Assembly (NCBI GenBank): GCA_050014815.1
Contig: JBEKCP010000014.1
Coordinates: 1 to 33,542 of the forward strand
Source of the DNA: JBEKCP01 sp050014815
GTDB lineage: Bacteria; Planctomycetota; Planctomycetia; Pirellulales; Thermoguttaceae
DNA length: 33,542 nt
Direction of reading: 5' to 3'
The notes under the pieces were generated by a model, which was not told where the DNA came from, did no database searches, and worked only from the letters and a program-made list of their open reading frames with translations. Shown piece after piece: positions 15,246-25,364 of this stretch (position 1 is the stretch's first letter; each line of letters starts with the position of its first letter). Position numbers and translations under genes: made by a program.

Positions 15246-17288
15246 TCACGGATTCGGACAAGACGCGGAGGAACCGGTCGGTTTGGAAGGGGCAGTCCTT
15301 GGGGCGCCGGCCGCCTCCTCGGCGTATTCCGGAACGAGTTCGTGGAGTTTCCCGCGAATCACGGCCTCCGGCGCATGGATCAACGCGCGGAGTTCATCAA
15401 TTGCTTGACGGACTTCGTCCAAGCTGTAGGGGCGATGGCAAGCGGCTCGAAGTTTAGGATGGCTCGTGGGCAGCGTCTCTTCATCGTCGAAATACAGTTC
15501 CTCGTAGAGTTTCTCCCCGGGGCGAATTCCCGTGAAGGTGATCTCGATGGCGTCTTCCGGGAGGCCGGAAAGGCGGATCAGGTCGCGGGCGAGGTCGAGG
15601 ATCTTCACCGGCTCGCCCATTTCCAGCACGAAAATCTCGCCGCCATTGCCCATCGCCGCCGCTTGGAGGACCAGTTGCGACGCCTCGGGGATCGTCATGA
15701 AGAAGCGGGTCATGCGGGGGTCGGTTACCGTGATCGGCCCGCTGCGGCGGACTTGTTCCTGGAACAGGGGCACGACGCTGCCGTCCGACCCCAGGACGTT
15801 CCCGAACCGGACGGCCGTGAACTTGGTGGCGGAAATCTGCGACATGGCGTGTACGTAGCGCTCGGCCAGGTGTTTCGAGACGCCCATGACGCTGCTCGGA
15901 TGGACGGCTTTGTCCGTCGAAATGAAGACGAAGTTGCGGACGCCGAACTCGTGGGCGAGATCGGCCACGCATTTCGTCCCGAACACGTTATTCTTGATCG
16001 CCTCCCCCACGTTCAACTCCATCAGGGGCACGTGCTTGTGGGCGGCGGCGTGGAAGACGACCTCGGGACGGAAGCTGTCGAAGATCTGCCGCATCCGGGC
16101 CTGGTCGGCGACGTCGGCGATGGCCGGGCAAAGCGACGTCATGGTTTGCAGGGCCCGCAACTCGCGCTCGACCTTGAAAATGCGGTTCTCGCCCCGGCCG
16201 ACCAGAACGAGTTGCCTGGGATTGAACCGGAGGAGCTGACGGCAGATCTCTCCGCCGATGCTGCCTCCGGCCCCGGTCACCATGATGACGCGCTGCTCGA
16301 CGAGCTTCCCGATGACCTTCATGTCCAGTTGCACGGGGGCTCGGCGCAGGAGGTCGCTGATCTCGATGTCGCGGATGGGGAGCCGGTCGTCGCCGTCGAA
16401 CCGGTCCTCCAGCCGCCGGATGATCTTCAGTTCCAGCCCACCCTCCTGGCATGCATTCATCAGGTGCCGCATTCGCGGGCCGGGCAGGGTGCCGGCGGTA
16501 ACCAGGATGTCGGTCGCCCGGCAGCCCGCGGCGATGTCCCGGATGTCTTCCAGCTTCCCCAGGATGGGAATCTGCCCCAGCCGGGATTCGACCACGAGGT
16601 CCTCGACGGCCACCAGGCCGCGGATACGGTAGGACAACTCGCCGTGCGACTGGATCTGGTGGGCGAGCATTCCCGTCGAATGGTCCGTCCCCACCAAGAG
16701 TGCCCAGCGTTGGTCGCCTGCATGGAAGATGGGCCAGAACTGTTCGCGATAGATTCGCCAACTCCCGCGCAGCGCCCCCAAGACCGCGATCGTGCCTATG
16801 CAATCCATGACGGTGACACCGCGAGGCATATGGAGCAAGGTGCCGAGAAAATACTCGGCACCCACGATGACCAACGTGGCCACGACCGCGGTTCGCACCA
16901 GCGCGGCCAGGTCGGCGAAGGTCACGTAGGCCCACCAGCTCTCGAAGTGCCCGAAGATCAGGAAGAGGAGGAACTTGATGCCGAGCACCCACGGCAAGGT
17001 TGTCCAGAACAGGTCGTGGTACTCCTGCGACACAGACCACCACGAATCGAAGCGGATGACGAACGCCAGGCGGTACACAACGGCGAACACGGCCAGATGC
17101 GCGACCGCCAGCAGCCAGACATGCGGCTTCAAAACGTGCCTTGCGCGTCGCCCGGCGGCGCGTCGCAGCCGCTGGACCAGGGCACCTTGCCGGGACTCTC
17201 CAGCGCGATCCCACGCTGCGCGGGAGGGTTCGCCCGCCGGCTGATGTCGGGATGGCTCCCGGCTTTGGCTGTCGTGGGGTTGTCTCAT
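15246..17288 (-). CDS. Membrane-bound UDP-sugar 4,6-dehydratase, CapD/EpsC/WbpM/PglF family
   Basis: 680 residues from the ATG at 17288; the open frame extends 71 codons further but would overlap the EpsI gene. The layout is classical: a polar ~50-residue N-terminus, four membrane segments between about residues 55 and 170, a CoA-binding-like Rossmann domain (LLVGTDHSTGMLAHQI, ~197-330), then the catalytic extended SDR domain with TGAGGSIG (338-345) and HAAAHKHVPLMELN. The catalytic stretch is STDKAVHPSSVMGVSK (457-472), where Met468 replaces the usual Tyr, as is normal in this long-form family. These enzymes convert UDP-GlcNAc to UDP-4-keto-6-deoxy-GlcNAc with retention at C5, giving a second branch from the PseB reaction. 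The 30-residue C-terminal tail is Pro/Ser-rich. Confidence 0.9.
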   Translation of the reverse strand: MRQPHDSQSREPSRHQPAGEPSRAAWDRAGESRQGALVQRLRRAAGRRARHVLKPHVWLLAVAHLAVFAVVYRLAFVIRFDSWWSVSQEYHDLFWTTLPWVLGIKFLLFLIFGHFESWWAYVTFADLAALVRTAVVATLVIVGAEYFLGTLLHMPRGVTVMDCIGTIAVLGALRGSWRIYREQFWPIFHAGDQRWALLVGTDHSTGMLAHQIQSHGELSYRIRGLVAVEDLVVESRLGQIPILGKLEDIRDIAAGCRATDILVTAGTLPGPRMRHLMNACQEGGLELKIIRRLEDRFDGDDRLPIRDIEISDLLRRAPVQLDMKVIGKLVEQRVIMVTGAGGSIGGEICRQLLRFNPRQLVLVGRGENRIFKVERELRALQTMTSLCPAIADVADQARMRQIFDSFRPEVVFHAAAHKHVPLMELNVGEAIKNNVFGTKCVADLAHEFGVRNFVFISTDKAVHPSSVMGVSKHLAERYVHAMSQISATKFTAVRFGNVLGSDGSVVPLFQEQVRRSGPITVTDPRMTRFFMTIPEASQLVLQAAAMGNGGEIFVLEMGEPVKILDLARDLIRLSGLPEDAIEITFTGIRPGEKLYEELYFDDEETLPTSHPKLRAACHRPYSLDEVRQAIDELRALIHAPEAVIRGKLHELVPEYAEEAAGAPRTAPSKPTGSSASCPNP

Positions 17289-17314
17289 GCTGGCCGTCCC
17301 ACTCGAAAAATCGA

Positions 17315-18178
17315 TCAGGGGGAACGATGGTCTGCCGCTGCGGTCGTGTCGAGCTCGCCCAGCCACGCGCGGACGCTGCCGGCCAGATCCATCAGTCGGG
17401 CGCGAGCCAACGGGTCCGAGGCGGGCGTCTGGAGGAGCACCTTGTACATCGGCGGCCAGGTCTTCCGGCCGCGCAACTTCCACAACTGGGCTAATCCCCA
17501 ATCCCCCCGGCCAAAGAAAGTATCCTCGCCCATCTCATACCAATAGAGTACTATGATCGGGTCGGCCTTGGATTGCTGCCAGTTGGACACGCTCACGAGA
17601 ATGTCGGGGCGGCCAACCGCTTGCAGCGGGAGGCGCACCTCGTCGATATTGGTCCATCCGCTGGACTGATAACAGTTCATGGGGCTGTGGTACACGCCCG
17701 CCCTGGGATCGCTGTACGTGGCGAGGAACACACTCGTGCTGTGGTCCGCTCGGTCGGCGTAGTTGCGGCCCACGGCCTCAACCGCCTCCGTTCCCGCGAA
17801 CGTCCGAGGGTCGAGGGTCGTGTCTTCGCCCTGCCAGGGCCCGAGCGTTAGCGGGAGCTCGTGGATCGTCCGCCCGGAGAGGATCACCTCCGCGGGCTGG
17901 GTCCCCGCCCGCACGACGATGAAGCCGCCATGCACGACCGAGACCAGGATGATGAGAATGCCCAACCGAGTTGCCGCCGGGCAGAACAGCAACAGGCCCA
18001 ATCCCAATTGCATGAACGCGAAGGTCAACCCCGCTTGAGCGCTGGTGAACACGACGCCCTTGGGCGCCATTGCACTCCAGACAATGGAGACGCCGAGGGT
18101 GAGGAGCCCCGTGGCCAGGAGAACCTTGCCCCATAACCTCGCGTCAGTAATCCCTAATGGCATCGCGGTATTCTTCAT
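17315..18178 (-). CDS. Exosortase-associated EpsI-family protein
   Basis: 287 residues. Three hydrophobic segments (about 17-37, 46-66 and 71-91) are followed by a periplasmic-type EpsI domain beginning ELPLTLGPWQGEDTTLD, with the conserved-looking YHSPMNCYQSSGW (163-175; His164, Cys169) and VLYWYEMGEDTF. EpsI domains are found fused to, or next to, exosortases in exopolysaccharide loci; their exact activity is not established. The gene lies 52 bp downstream of the Wzc-like gene and 26 bp upstream of the dehydratase gene, in one run with the exosortase. Confidence 0.85.
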   Translation of the reverse strand: MKNTAMPLGITDARLWGKVLLATGLLTLGVSIVWSAMAPKGVVFTSAQAGLTFAFMQLGLGLLLFCPAATRLGILIILVSVVHGGFIVVRAGTQPAEVILSGRTIHELPLTLGPWQGEDTTLDPRTFAGTEAVEAVGRNYADRADHSTSVFLATYSDPRAGVYHSPMNCYQSSGWTNIDEVRLPLQAVGRPDILVSVSNWQQSKADPIIVLYWYEMGEDTFFGRGDWGLAQLWKLRGRKTWPPMYKVLLQTPASDPLARARLMDLAGSVRAWLGELDTTAAADHRSP

Positions 18179-18230
18179 GGACTTGCTCGTACGGGTTCCT
18201 CGGAGATCGTCTTAGGACTTGGAAAAGTCC

Positions 18231-20582
18231 TCACTCGGCGGCGTCGGACGGCCCGGCGTCCGGCTCCAGGCCGGCATCGGGGGATTCCGGCGCGGCTGGA
18301 GTCGGCTCGTAATCGGCGTCTTTGCCGTAAAAATGCTCTTGCCCGCCCGTCACCACCGCCTCGATCCTCTGGACGCCGAACGCCTCGAGGATCTCGTAGG
18401 CGGCCAGGACCTTCGGACCCTGGCTGACGTCGCGGAAGACCGAAAGGACCACGGTGTCGACGTGCTGGCTGACCAGGCGGGTATCGGCAACCGGCAGGAT
18501 GGGGCTGCTGTCGATCACCACGAACTCGTACTCGGCACGGAGCTGGTCCAACAGCGTCTTGGCGGCGCCGTTGGCCAGCGCGGCCAGGGTCTGCCGGTCC
18601 CAGTGGCCGGCGGTCATGACCGCCAGGTGCTCGACGGCCGTGGGACGTGTCGTGGGGTGGACCGCGCCGGCGCTTCGCAGGAACTCGCACACCCCCGGCT
18701 CGAGCGACATGCCGAAGATCCCATCCAGGGTCGGCCGGCGGAGGTCGAAGTCCACCAGGACCGTGCGCCGCTGATGGCGAGCGAGGCTCATGCCCAATTG
18801 CGTCGCGAGGGTCGTCTTGCCTTCGCCCGCCGACGCGCTGGAAACCAGGACCACTCGGGCCCCCTCCATCTCCGCCCTGCGGAGCAGTCGGGCGGCAAGA
18901 GAGTCCACGGCTTCCGTCAATCGCATCCTCCATGCCTGGTTTCGCTTCGACGGCGAGCCAAGCCGGCGGAGCACCCCGGCCGGTATCCTCGGCACCGAAC
19001 CGAGGACTGTCAACCCGAGCTTCTTGCTGACCTCCTCCGAGTCGCCGACCCGCTGGAAACGAGCATCCCAGAAGACGATCCCAATCGCGGGAACGCCGAT
19101 CCCAACAAGCCCGCTGAAGAGCGCGATGGCCAGGCGAACCATCCAGTTCGCTTCCGACTCGGGTAGTTCGGCGGGGTGCTCCGAGTTGCCGAGGATCTTA
19201 ACGCGGGGGGCGGACGGCAACTCCACCTCCAACTTCTGCCGCTCGTCCGCGATGGCGCCGAAGGTCTGGTCGAGACGCTTCAACTCCGCGCGCTGCATCT
19301 CGATGTCGGTCGAGCTCCTGCTGATCTGCTCCGCCTCCCTCCGCAGGCGTTCCACTTCCTTCTCGGACTGCTGTTCCTGCTCCGTGAGGACGGCGACCTC
19401 GGTCTCCAGTTTCCGGATTTCCTTCAGGACCTCGACGCGCCGCAGGGCGCGGACCTTCTTCTCGAACTCCTCGCCCATTACCTTGAACTGGGCATCGACG
19501 GCTTCCAGTTCCAGTTGCGACCTCTCGATATACCCGCCCTTGCCCGGGCGGACCATGTTCTTGTTCATGCTCGCGAGCATCTGCTGCCAAACGCGCCGCT
19601 CGGACAGGGCCCGCCACGTCGGATCGTTCTGGGCCAGCGTCAGGATCTCGGCCTCGGCGATTTCCATCGTGCCGACTTGTTGCAAGAAGGCCTGCCCGGC
19701 CAACAACTGCCCCTTGGCCCTCCCGAGCTGGAGCCGTACCTGATCCAATTCCCGGCGGTAGTCGGAGTACGTCTCGACGGCGATCTTCTGCTTCAGCGAG
19801 ATCGCGTCGGTGTCGCCGGCGGAGGTGCCGAGCCGCTCGGCCGCCTCTTTCAATTGTGCCCGCCGGCTACGAGCGTCGTTCTCCTTGTCGGAGTACAACT
19901 GCTGAAGTTGACTGAGGCGGTTCTGACGCTGGAGCTGCTCGGAATCAATGATCTCGTGCATGTAGGCGCGGACGACCGCGTTGACCAGGAGGGCAGCATC
20001 CTCGGGAATGGGCCTCTGTAGACTGACGGCCACGATGGCGGTGGTCCTCCCCGGCGAGCCGACGCGCAGCTCGCGCGTCAGCCACGTCACCGCGTTGTGC
20101 CGCTCGTCCTCCCTTCGGACGCACGGCAATCCCTTGATCGCATCGTCGCCCAACGCGGTCGTCAGCACCCACGTACTCTTGAGCAGATTCTGCTGCGTCT
20201 CCTTGTAAATCTGGAACGCCTCGGGAACATTCGCGTCCGCGGAATTCTCGGGCGTTGTAAAAACGATTTTGCTCCCGCTGGCGCTGGGGTTCACCAAGAG
20301 CGTGGCGGTCGCGGTGTATTGCGGGCCGATGAGGAACCAGGCCGCCAACCCCAGCGCGGCGCCGCCGACGAGGCTGGCGGCGGTGATCGCCATCCATCGC
20401 CGCCGCACTGCCGCAAAGATGATCGCCAAGGGGAGCCCCGACGTCTCGGGCGACGCCTGCCCCGCGGCCGGCAGCCACGCCGAAGCCGGCGCAACCACCT
20501 GCGAAGGGTGTACGGTAATGACAGGGTCCGCGGACATCTCACGCGGCAGAGGGGAGTTCTCATTGGTCGACATGGTTGCCAT
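18231..20582 (-). CDS. Wzc/GumC-type polysaccharide co-polymerase with BY-kinase domain
   Basis: 783 residues. Membrane segment 1 is at about 66-86 and is followed by the Wzz signature region (YTATATLLVNPS). A long coiled coil spans roughly 215-460, membrane segment 2 lies at ~484-504, and the cytoplasmic tyrosine autokinase has Walker A SSASAGEGKTTLA (581-593), Walker A' VLVDFDLRRPT (608-618) and Walker B FVVIDSS (687-693). The C-terminal tail holds only two tyrosines (752 and 758) and is then Pro/Asp-rich, so the usual tyrosine cluster is poor. Such proteins control polymer length and export by cycles of autophosphorylation. Start: ATG at 20582, or 20573; neither has a strong Shine-Dalgarno. 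Confidence 0.9.
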   Translation of the reverse strand: MATMSTNENSPLPREMSADPVITVHPSQVVAPASAWLPAAGQASPETSGLPLAIIFAAVRRRWMAITAASLVGGAALGLAAWFLIGPQYTATATLLVNPSASGSKIVFTTPENSADANVPEAFQIYKETQQNLLKSTWVLTTALGDDAIKGLPCVRREDERHNAVTWLTRELRVGSPGRTTAIVAVSLQRPIPEDAALLVNAVVRAYMHEIIDSEQLQRQNRLSQLQQLYSDKENDARSRRAQLKEAAERLGTSAGDTDAISLKQKIAVETYSDYRRELDQVRLQLGRAKGQLLAGQAFLQQVGTMEIAEAEILTLAQNDPTWRALSERRVWQQMLASMNKNMVRPGKGGYIERSQLELEAVDAQFKVMGEEFEKKVRALRRVEVLKEIRKLETEVAVLTEQEQQSEKEVERLRREAEQISRSSTDIEMQRAELKRLDQTFGAIADERQKLEVELPSAPRVKILGNSEHPAELPESEANWMVRLAIALFSGLVGIGVPAIGIVFWDARFQRVGDSEEVSKKLGLTVLGSVPRIPAGVLRRLGSPSKRNQAWRMRLTEAVDSLAARLLRRAEMEGARVVLVSSASAGEGKTTLATQLGMSLARHQRRTVLVDFDLRRPTLDGIFGMSLEPGVCEFLRSAGAVHPTTRPTAVEHLAVMTAGHWDRQTLAALANGAAKTLLDQLRAEYEFVVIDSSPILPVADTRLVSQHVDTVVLSVFRDVSQGPKVLAAYEILEAFGVQRIEAVVTGGQEHFYGKDADYEPTPAAPESPDAGLEPDAGPSDAAE

Positions 20583-20656
20583 CCCGAAGGAAAAGGAAAT
20601 CGAAGACGATACTCGACAAGGTCCGCACTATCCCGGCGGTCGGTGTCCGAACACGG

Positions 20657-21640
20657 TTACGGTTTGATCGGCTGTCCTCGCGGGCTCAACAGCATCGCGG
20701 CGGTCTGATCGGCTGTCCGACCGGCGGTCCGACCATGGGAAGACGCCCCGTTTCCCACCAGCGCCGCCGTCCCCTCCCCCAGGGACAAGGGTCTCCGCGA
20801 AGGTACTTCGACGAAAAGCCGGCTGATCAGGACCATCTCGCCCCACAGCACAATCATGGCCAGCGGCATCATGAACCAGCCGGCCTTGTCATGTACCCAT
20901 TGCCCCACCTGGGGGCTGATCCACTCCGCAAAGGCCCCGTGCAGCGTGATCCGCGCCACGTTCGACAGGATCGCGATCGGCACCGCGCTGACGAGGATGA
21001 CGACTTTTTCCCACCACCGCGCCTGGAGCACGAAGCTGGCGCCCACGCAAATCGCGAAGAACAGCATCAGCATCCGCAGCCCGCTGCAGGCGTTCTCCAC
21101 CTCGAGCCGATTGGCGGCCTCCGACAGTTGAATGACGTTGCCGTGCCCGCCGACAATGATCGCCGGCACGTTGATCGTCTGCAACACATAGACCGTCGTC
21201 TTGGTCGCGACCCGCTGCAGCGGCTGGCTCATCAAGGCAGCCACGCTGGCGGGCAGGGGCACCATGAATTCCAGGAAGACGATCGAAGGCCACGCCCAGT
21301 GGAGTGCCCGCCAACCCCCCAGGAACAATGCCATGCCGGCCAGCAGCGGAAACAGCGTATCCACGTCGCGCTCGTAGTTGAGATAGAGATTGGCCCACCG
21401 CGCGACCGCCCAAACCGCAAACAGCCCCATCCCCCACCAGGTTCCGCGCGACGGCCAAGGGTCGACCATCGACTGGCGCAACCACAGCAAGAAGGCCGCG
21501 AAGATCGGCACGAAGAACCCGTGTCCGTAGTCGTCCGTCGTCGACCACGTCCGCACCAGATGCTGCACCGTCGGCCAGTACGTCCACAGCAGCGTCACCA
21601 GCAACACGCCCCAGGCAATCAAAACCGGGCGGGCGGGCAT
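20657..21640 (-). CDS. Exosortase (EpsH/Xrt family)
   Basis: 327 residues from the ATG at 21640, preferred because AAAGGGGAAA lies upstream; a start at 21685 would add 15 residues and has no ribosome site. About eight hydrophobic segments. The transpeptidase-like residues are in place: Cys in VENACSGLRML (residue 185), Arg in ILSNVARITLHG (230) and His in VHDKAGWF (250). DDYGHGFFVPI near the N-terminus is typical. Exosortases cleave and probably transfer PEP-CTERM-type proteins at the membrane and are normally encoded within exopolysaccharide clusters, as here. The ~50-residue C-terminal tail after the last segment is low-complexity and contains a PLSLGEG motif of a kind produced by repeats. 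No protein with an exosortase sorting tail is encoded in this window. Confidence 0.88.
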   Translation of the reverse strand: MPARPVLIAWGVLLVTLLWTYWPTVQHLVRTWSTTDDYGHGFFVPIFAAFLLWLRQSMVDPWPSRGTWWGMGLFAVWAVARWANLYLNYERDVDTLFPLLAGMALFLGGWRALHWAWPSIVFLEFMVPLPASVAALMSQPLQRVATKTTVYVLQTINVPAIIVGGHGNVIQLSEAANRLEVENACSGLRMLMLFFAICVGASFVLQARWWEKVVILVSAVPIAILSNVARITLHGAFAEWISPQVGQWVHDKAGWFMMPLAMIVLWGEMVLISRLFVEVPSRRPLSLGEGTAALVGNGASSHGRTAGRTADQTAAMLLSPRGQPIKP

Positions 21641-21685
21641 CCATCGTTTCCCCTTTGAAAGAGGGGGGACTGCTAATATGTTCAT

Positions 21686-22326
21686 GATGACAATTCAGGA
21701 GGAGACATCCGACCTCGACAACCTTCAGTGTCAGGCTGAATCGCGAAAATGTCAACCTTCGGGCATGAGGTTGCCGTCTCGGCCCGACCGCGCGGCACGT
21801 CGGACCGCAAAGATCGCAAAGAACGTGCCAAGTTTTCCGGCAGCCTGGATCTCATGCACTTATCGCCTTGCTGTCAAAGTACTTACGCTGTCACGGCGCT
21901 ACGCTCCGGGCTGGCGATCCGCCCACAGATCCCGTTCCCTGTTGATTTCCCGCCGCAAACGCTGCAAGAATGCAACGGTTGACTCGATAAGACTTCCGGC
22001 TCGCACGCCCAGATGAGATAAAGGTCTTTGGCAAGCCGTCCACACAGCTCACCCGCCCTCGCCTTAGCCCGGATTATTCATAGGCACGGCATCCGGGCGC
22101 AGTGCGTTCGACACTAGCCCGACGCGCAAGCGAGGGCAACTCGTTGGCAGTCCCTCGCTTGCGCTTCGGGCTAGTGTTTGGCCATGAATAATCCGCCTTA
22201 GCCTGTAGATTGCATCCCCGACTGCCTCCATTGTCCACGACCCTGGGCCGGAATGCAAGTCGCAGCGGAAAAATAAAATAATCCTTGCGCGTGCAGCGGC
22301 GATCTTGCGGCGAGTCGAGCCAGGAC
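21686..22326. other. 641-bp gap between the NusG-like gene and the exosortase gene
   Basis: Holds a 125-bp palindromic element (22,070-22,194). On the minus strand there is an exact TTGACA at 21755-21750, but only a weak -10 (GACACT) 17 bp on, so I do not call a promoter. No open frame here looks coding. The gap would be a long untranslated stretch if the antiterminator gene and the exosortase gene share a transcript. Confidence 0.55.
22070..22194. repeat. Planctomycete-type palindromic element (MITE/REP-like) with 9-bp flanking direct repeats
   Basis: Inner arms at 22,111-22,136 and 22,152-22,177 (ACACTAGCCCGA...AAGCGAGGG and its near-complement) are nested in outer arms at 22,071-22,085 and 22,181-22,195 (GGATTATTCAT / ATGAATAATCC). 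GCCTTAGCC occurs on both sides (22,061-22,069 and 22,195-22,203), which looks like a target duplication. Similar CTAGCCCGAAGCGCAAGCGAGGG repeats are abundant in planctomycete genomes to my knowledge. Confidence 0.85.
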
Positions 22327-22884
22327 CTATGTCAAAGGCTCGAGCAAGAAGTCCTCGATTTCCACCGATGCCCCGCGCTGGAGGAAGTTGATGCTCACCA
22401 GCAGTCGGGCCTGGCCGCGACGGTGCAGCACCGTCCCCTCGATCCCCGCAAACGGCCCCTTGCGCACCCGCACCCGGTCGCCAGGCAAAAGGCGACTCTC
22501 CACCGTCAACGGGGCATTCGAGGAGATTAACCGGCGAAGTTGCCGGAGGTCGCTCACCAGACGCTCGGCATCGTCAACCCACAGGACCCGCAAAACCCGA
22601 TTCGTCGCTAGGGTCCGAATCCTCTCCGCCTCCGACGCATACAGAAAGACGTAGCCCGGAAACAGCGGCGTATACGAGCTGCGCTTCCGACGCTGGTGAT
22701 ACAGCGTTTTTTTCACCAGCGGCAGATAAAAGGGAATCTGCTGGCGAAGGATCTCTCGCGACAGGGCCTTCTCTTGCCGGGGTTTCGTATAGACCACCAT
22801 CCAGCGCCGGGCATCCCCCGGCTCGGAGTCGTCGTCCAGGAGGGCGTCGGGGAAAAGGGTAGTCTCCAGACCAAGGAGGGGCAT
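22327..22884 (-). CDS. NusG-family specialised antiterminator (RfaH/UpxY/LoaP-like)
   Basis: 185 residues from the ATG at 22884, with GGAG eight bases upstream; a GTG five codons earlier is less likely. Residues 28-112 form the NGN domain (WMVVYTKPRQEKALSREI, then FYLPLVKKTLYHQRRKR, then YTPLFPGYVFLYASEAERIR). Residues ~130-182 form the KOW domain (LLPGDRVRVRKGPFAGIEG ... LLVSINFLQRGASVEI). The W-x-V-x-Y-T-K-x-x-x-E opening and the FPGY motif are typical of paralogues that recruit to specific operons. It heads the glycan locus, is the first gene after a probable promoter, and is preceded by a leader hairpin. Expected role: keep RNA polymerase processive through the long polysaccharide operon. 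Confidence 0.9.
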   Translation of the reverse strand: MPLLGLETTLFPDALLDDDSEPGDARRWMVVYTKPRQEKALSREILRQQIPFYLPLVKKTLYHQRRKRSSYTPLFPGYVFLYASEAERIRTLATNRVLRVLWVDDAERLVSDLRQLRRLISSNAPLTVESRLLPGDRVRVRKGPFAGIEGTVLHRRGQARLLVSINFLQRGASVEIEDFLLEPLT

Positions 22885-22909
22885 TGCCGGACTCCGCACG
22901 ATGTAGGAG

Positions 22910-22930
22910 AGGGCTGTGCCTTGCAGCCCT
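22910..22930 (-). promoter_or_regulatory. Leader hairpin upstream of the NusG-like gene
   Basis: On the minus strand AGGGCTG and CAGCCCT form a perfect 7-bp stem with a 7-nt loop (CAAGGCA), 25 bp before the start codon. If the promoter at 22,950-22,978 is right, this hairpin lies near the 5' end of the transcript. There is no T run after it, so it is not a classic terminator. Confidence 0.55.
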
Positions 22931-22949
22931 CACACAAGCGATTGTCCAT

Positions 22950-22978
22950 AATATACCAGCGGACGCCCGGATTCGACA
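22950..22978 (-). promoter_or_regulatory. Possible promoter for the antiterminator-exosortase operon
   Basis: Minus strand: -10 TATATT (22955-22950, 5 of 6), a 17-bp spacer and a poor -35 TGTCGA (22978-22973). It lies in the divergent gap with glmS. The -10 is good; the -35 is weak. Confidence 0.35.
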
Positions 22979-23021
22979 GTTACACCCAGATATGCTAGAC
23001 TGGTAGACTCCAGCAATTCCT

Positions 23022-23049
23022 GGATACCACCATTTCAGGTGGCCTATCC
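23022..23049 (+). promoter_or_regulatory. Hairpin in the glmS leader
   Basis: GGATACCACC and GGTGGCCTATCC pair as two stacked stems (GGATA/TATCC and CCACC/GGTGG) around an ATTTCA loop, with a CC bulge on the 3' side. It lies 33 bp before the glmS ATG. It does not resemble the glmS ribozyme. Function unknown. Confidence 0.5.
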
Positions 23050-23082
23050 GAAGCGATTGCTCCGCGGCAAAGGGACCGCTTG

Positions 23083-24951
<1,869 letters not shown>

Positions 24952-24969
24952 GCTGGATCGCCTGCGACG

Positions 24970-25050
24970 TTACGACAGGTTCACCAGCCGGGCATTCGGC
25001 ACGCCGTGGGCGACCGCATGGCGGGCCAGGTTGAACCAGTGGCGACGACC
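24970..25050 (-). pseudogene. Duplicated 3' end of the DUF434-type gene
   Basis: The minus strand encodes WFNLARHAVAHGVPNARL and then VNLS-stop, matching the end of the gene at 25,656-26,372 (WFNLARVAIARGVPSARL, then VDLS-stop). Nucleotide similarity is high (roughly 85%) across 24,963-25,050 and stops abruptly. It is a partial duplicate in the same orientation as the full gene, separated from it by the two small genes. Confidence 0.8.
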
Positions 25051-25095
25051 CCGGCCAGGAAAACGGCACGAAAATGATCTCCCGTAGCGCCCGAT

Positions 25096-25347
25096 TCAGA
25101 CGGCGGCGAACGCGCCGGCCTCCAGACGCACCTCCGCTGCCGTGCAGCCGGCCTTCTGGACGTCCGCGACCGCCGAGCGGATCGCCGATTCCAACGACTC
25201 CGCCCGGCGGCTGAACAGAATCGACACGGTCTGATTACAAGCGCCCACCGTCCCGTCGTCGCAGCCGGATTCAAACAGGGCTTCAGCCATGTCGTCTGTC
25301 AACACCGTTCCTGGACTCAGCACCAACTCGAAATCAAACGTCGTCAT
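25096..25347 (-). CDS. Small conserved-looking protein of unknown function
   Basis: 83 residues, ATG at 25347 with GGGGAAGA upstream. The sequence FDFELVLSPGTVLTDDMAEALFESGCDDGTV, then VSILFSRRAESLESAIRSAV, then VQKAGCTAAEVRLE suggests an alpha/beta fold with two strands and an amphipathic helix. I recall similar small proteins in many bacteria without an assigned function. It follows the 74-residue gene by 17 bp, so the two form a small operon; with that partner it could be the antitoxin-like member of a pair, which is inference. Confidence 0.6.
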   Translation of the reverse strand: MTTFDFELVLSPGTVLTDDMAEALFESGCDDGTVGACNQTVSILFSRRAESLESAIRSAVADVQKAGCTAAEVRLEAGAFAAV

Positions 25348-25364
25348 GGTCTTCCCCTTCACGG

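Noticed and set aside
15174..17546. A 790-codon open frame on the plus strand
   Set aside because: It is the antisense of the well-supported dehydratase gene; the translation has no family features, and long antisense frames are expected at this GC content.
22885..23082. glmS ribozyme or riboswitch
   Set aside because: The leader is short, and I see no ribozyme-like core; only a simple bulged hairpin is present.
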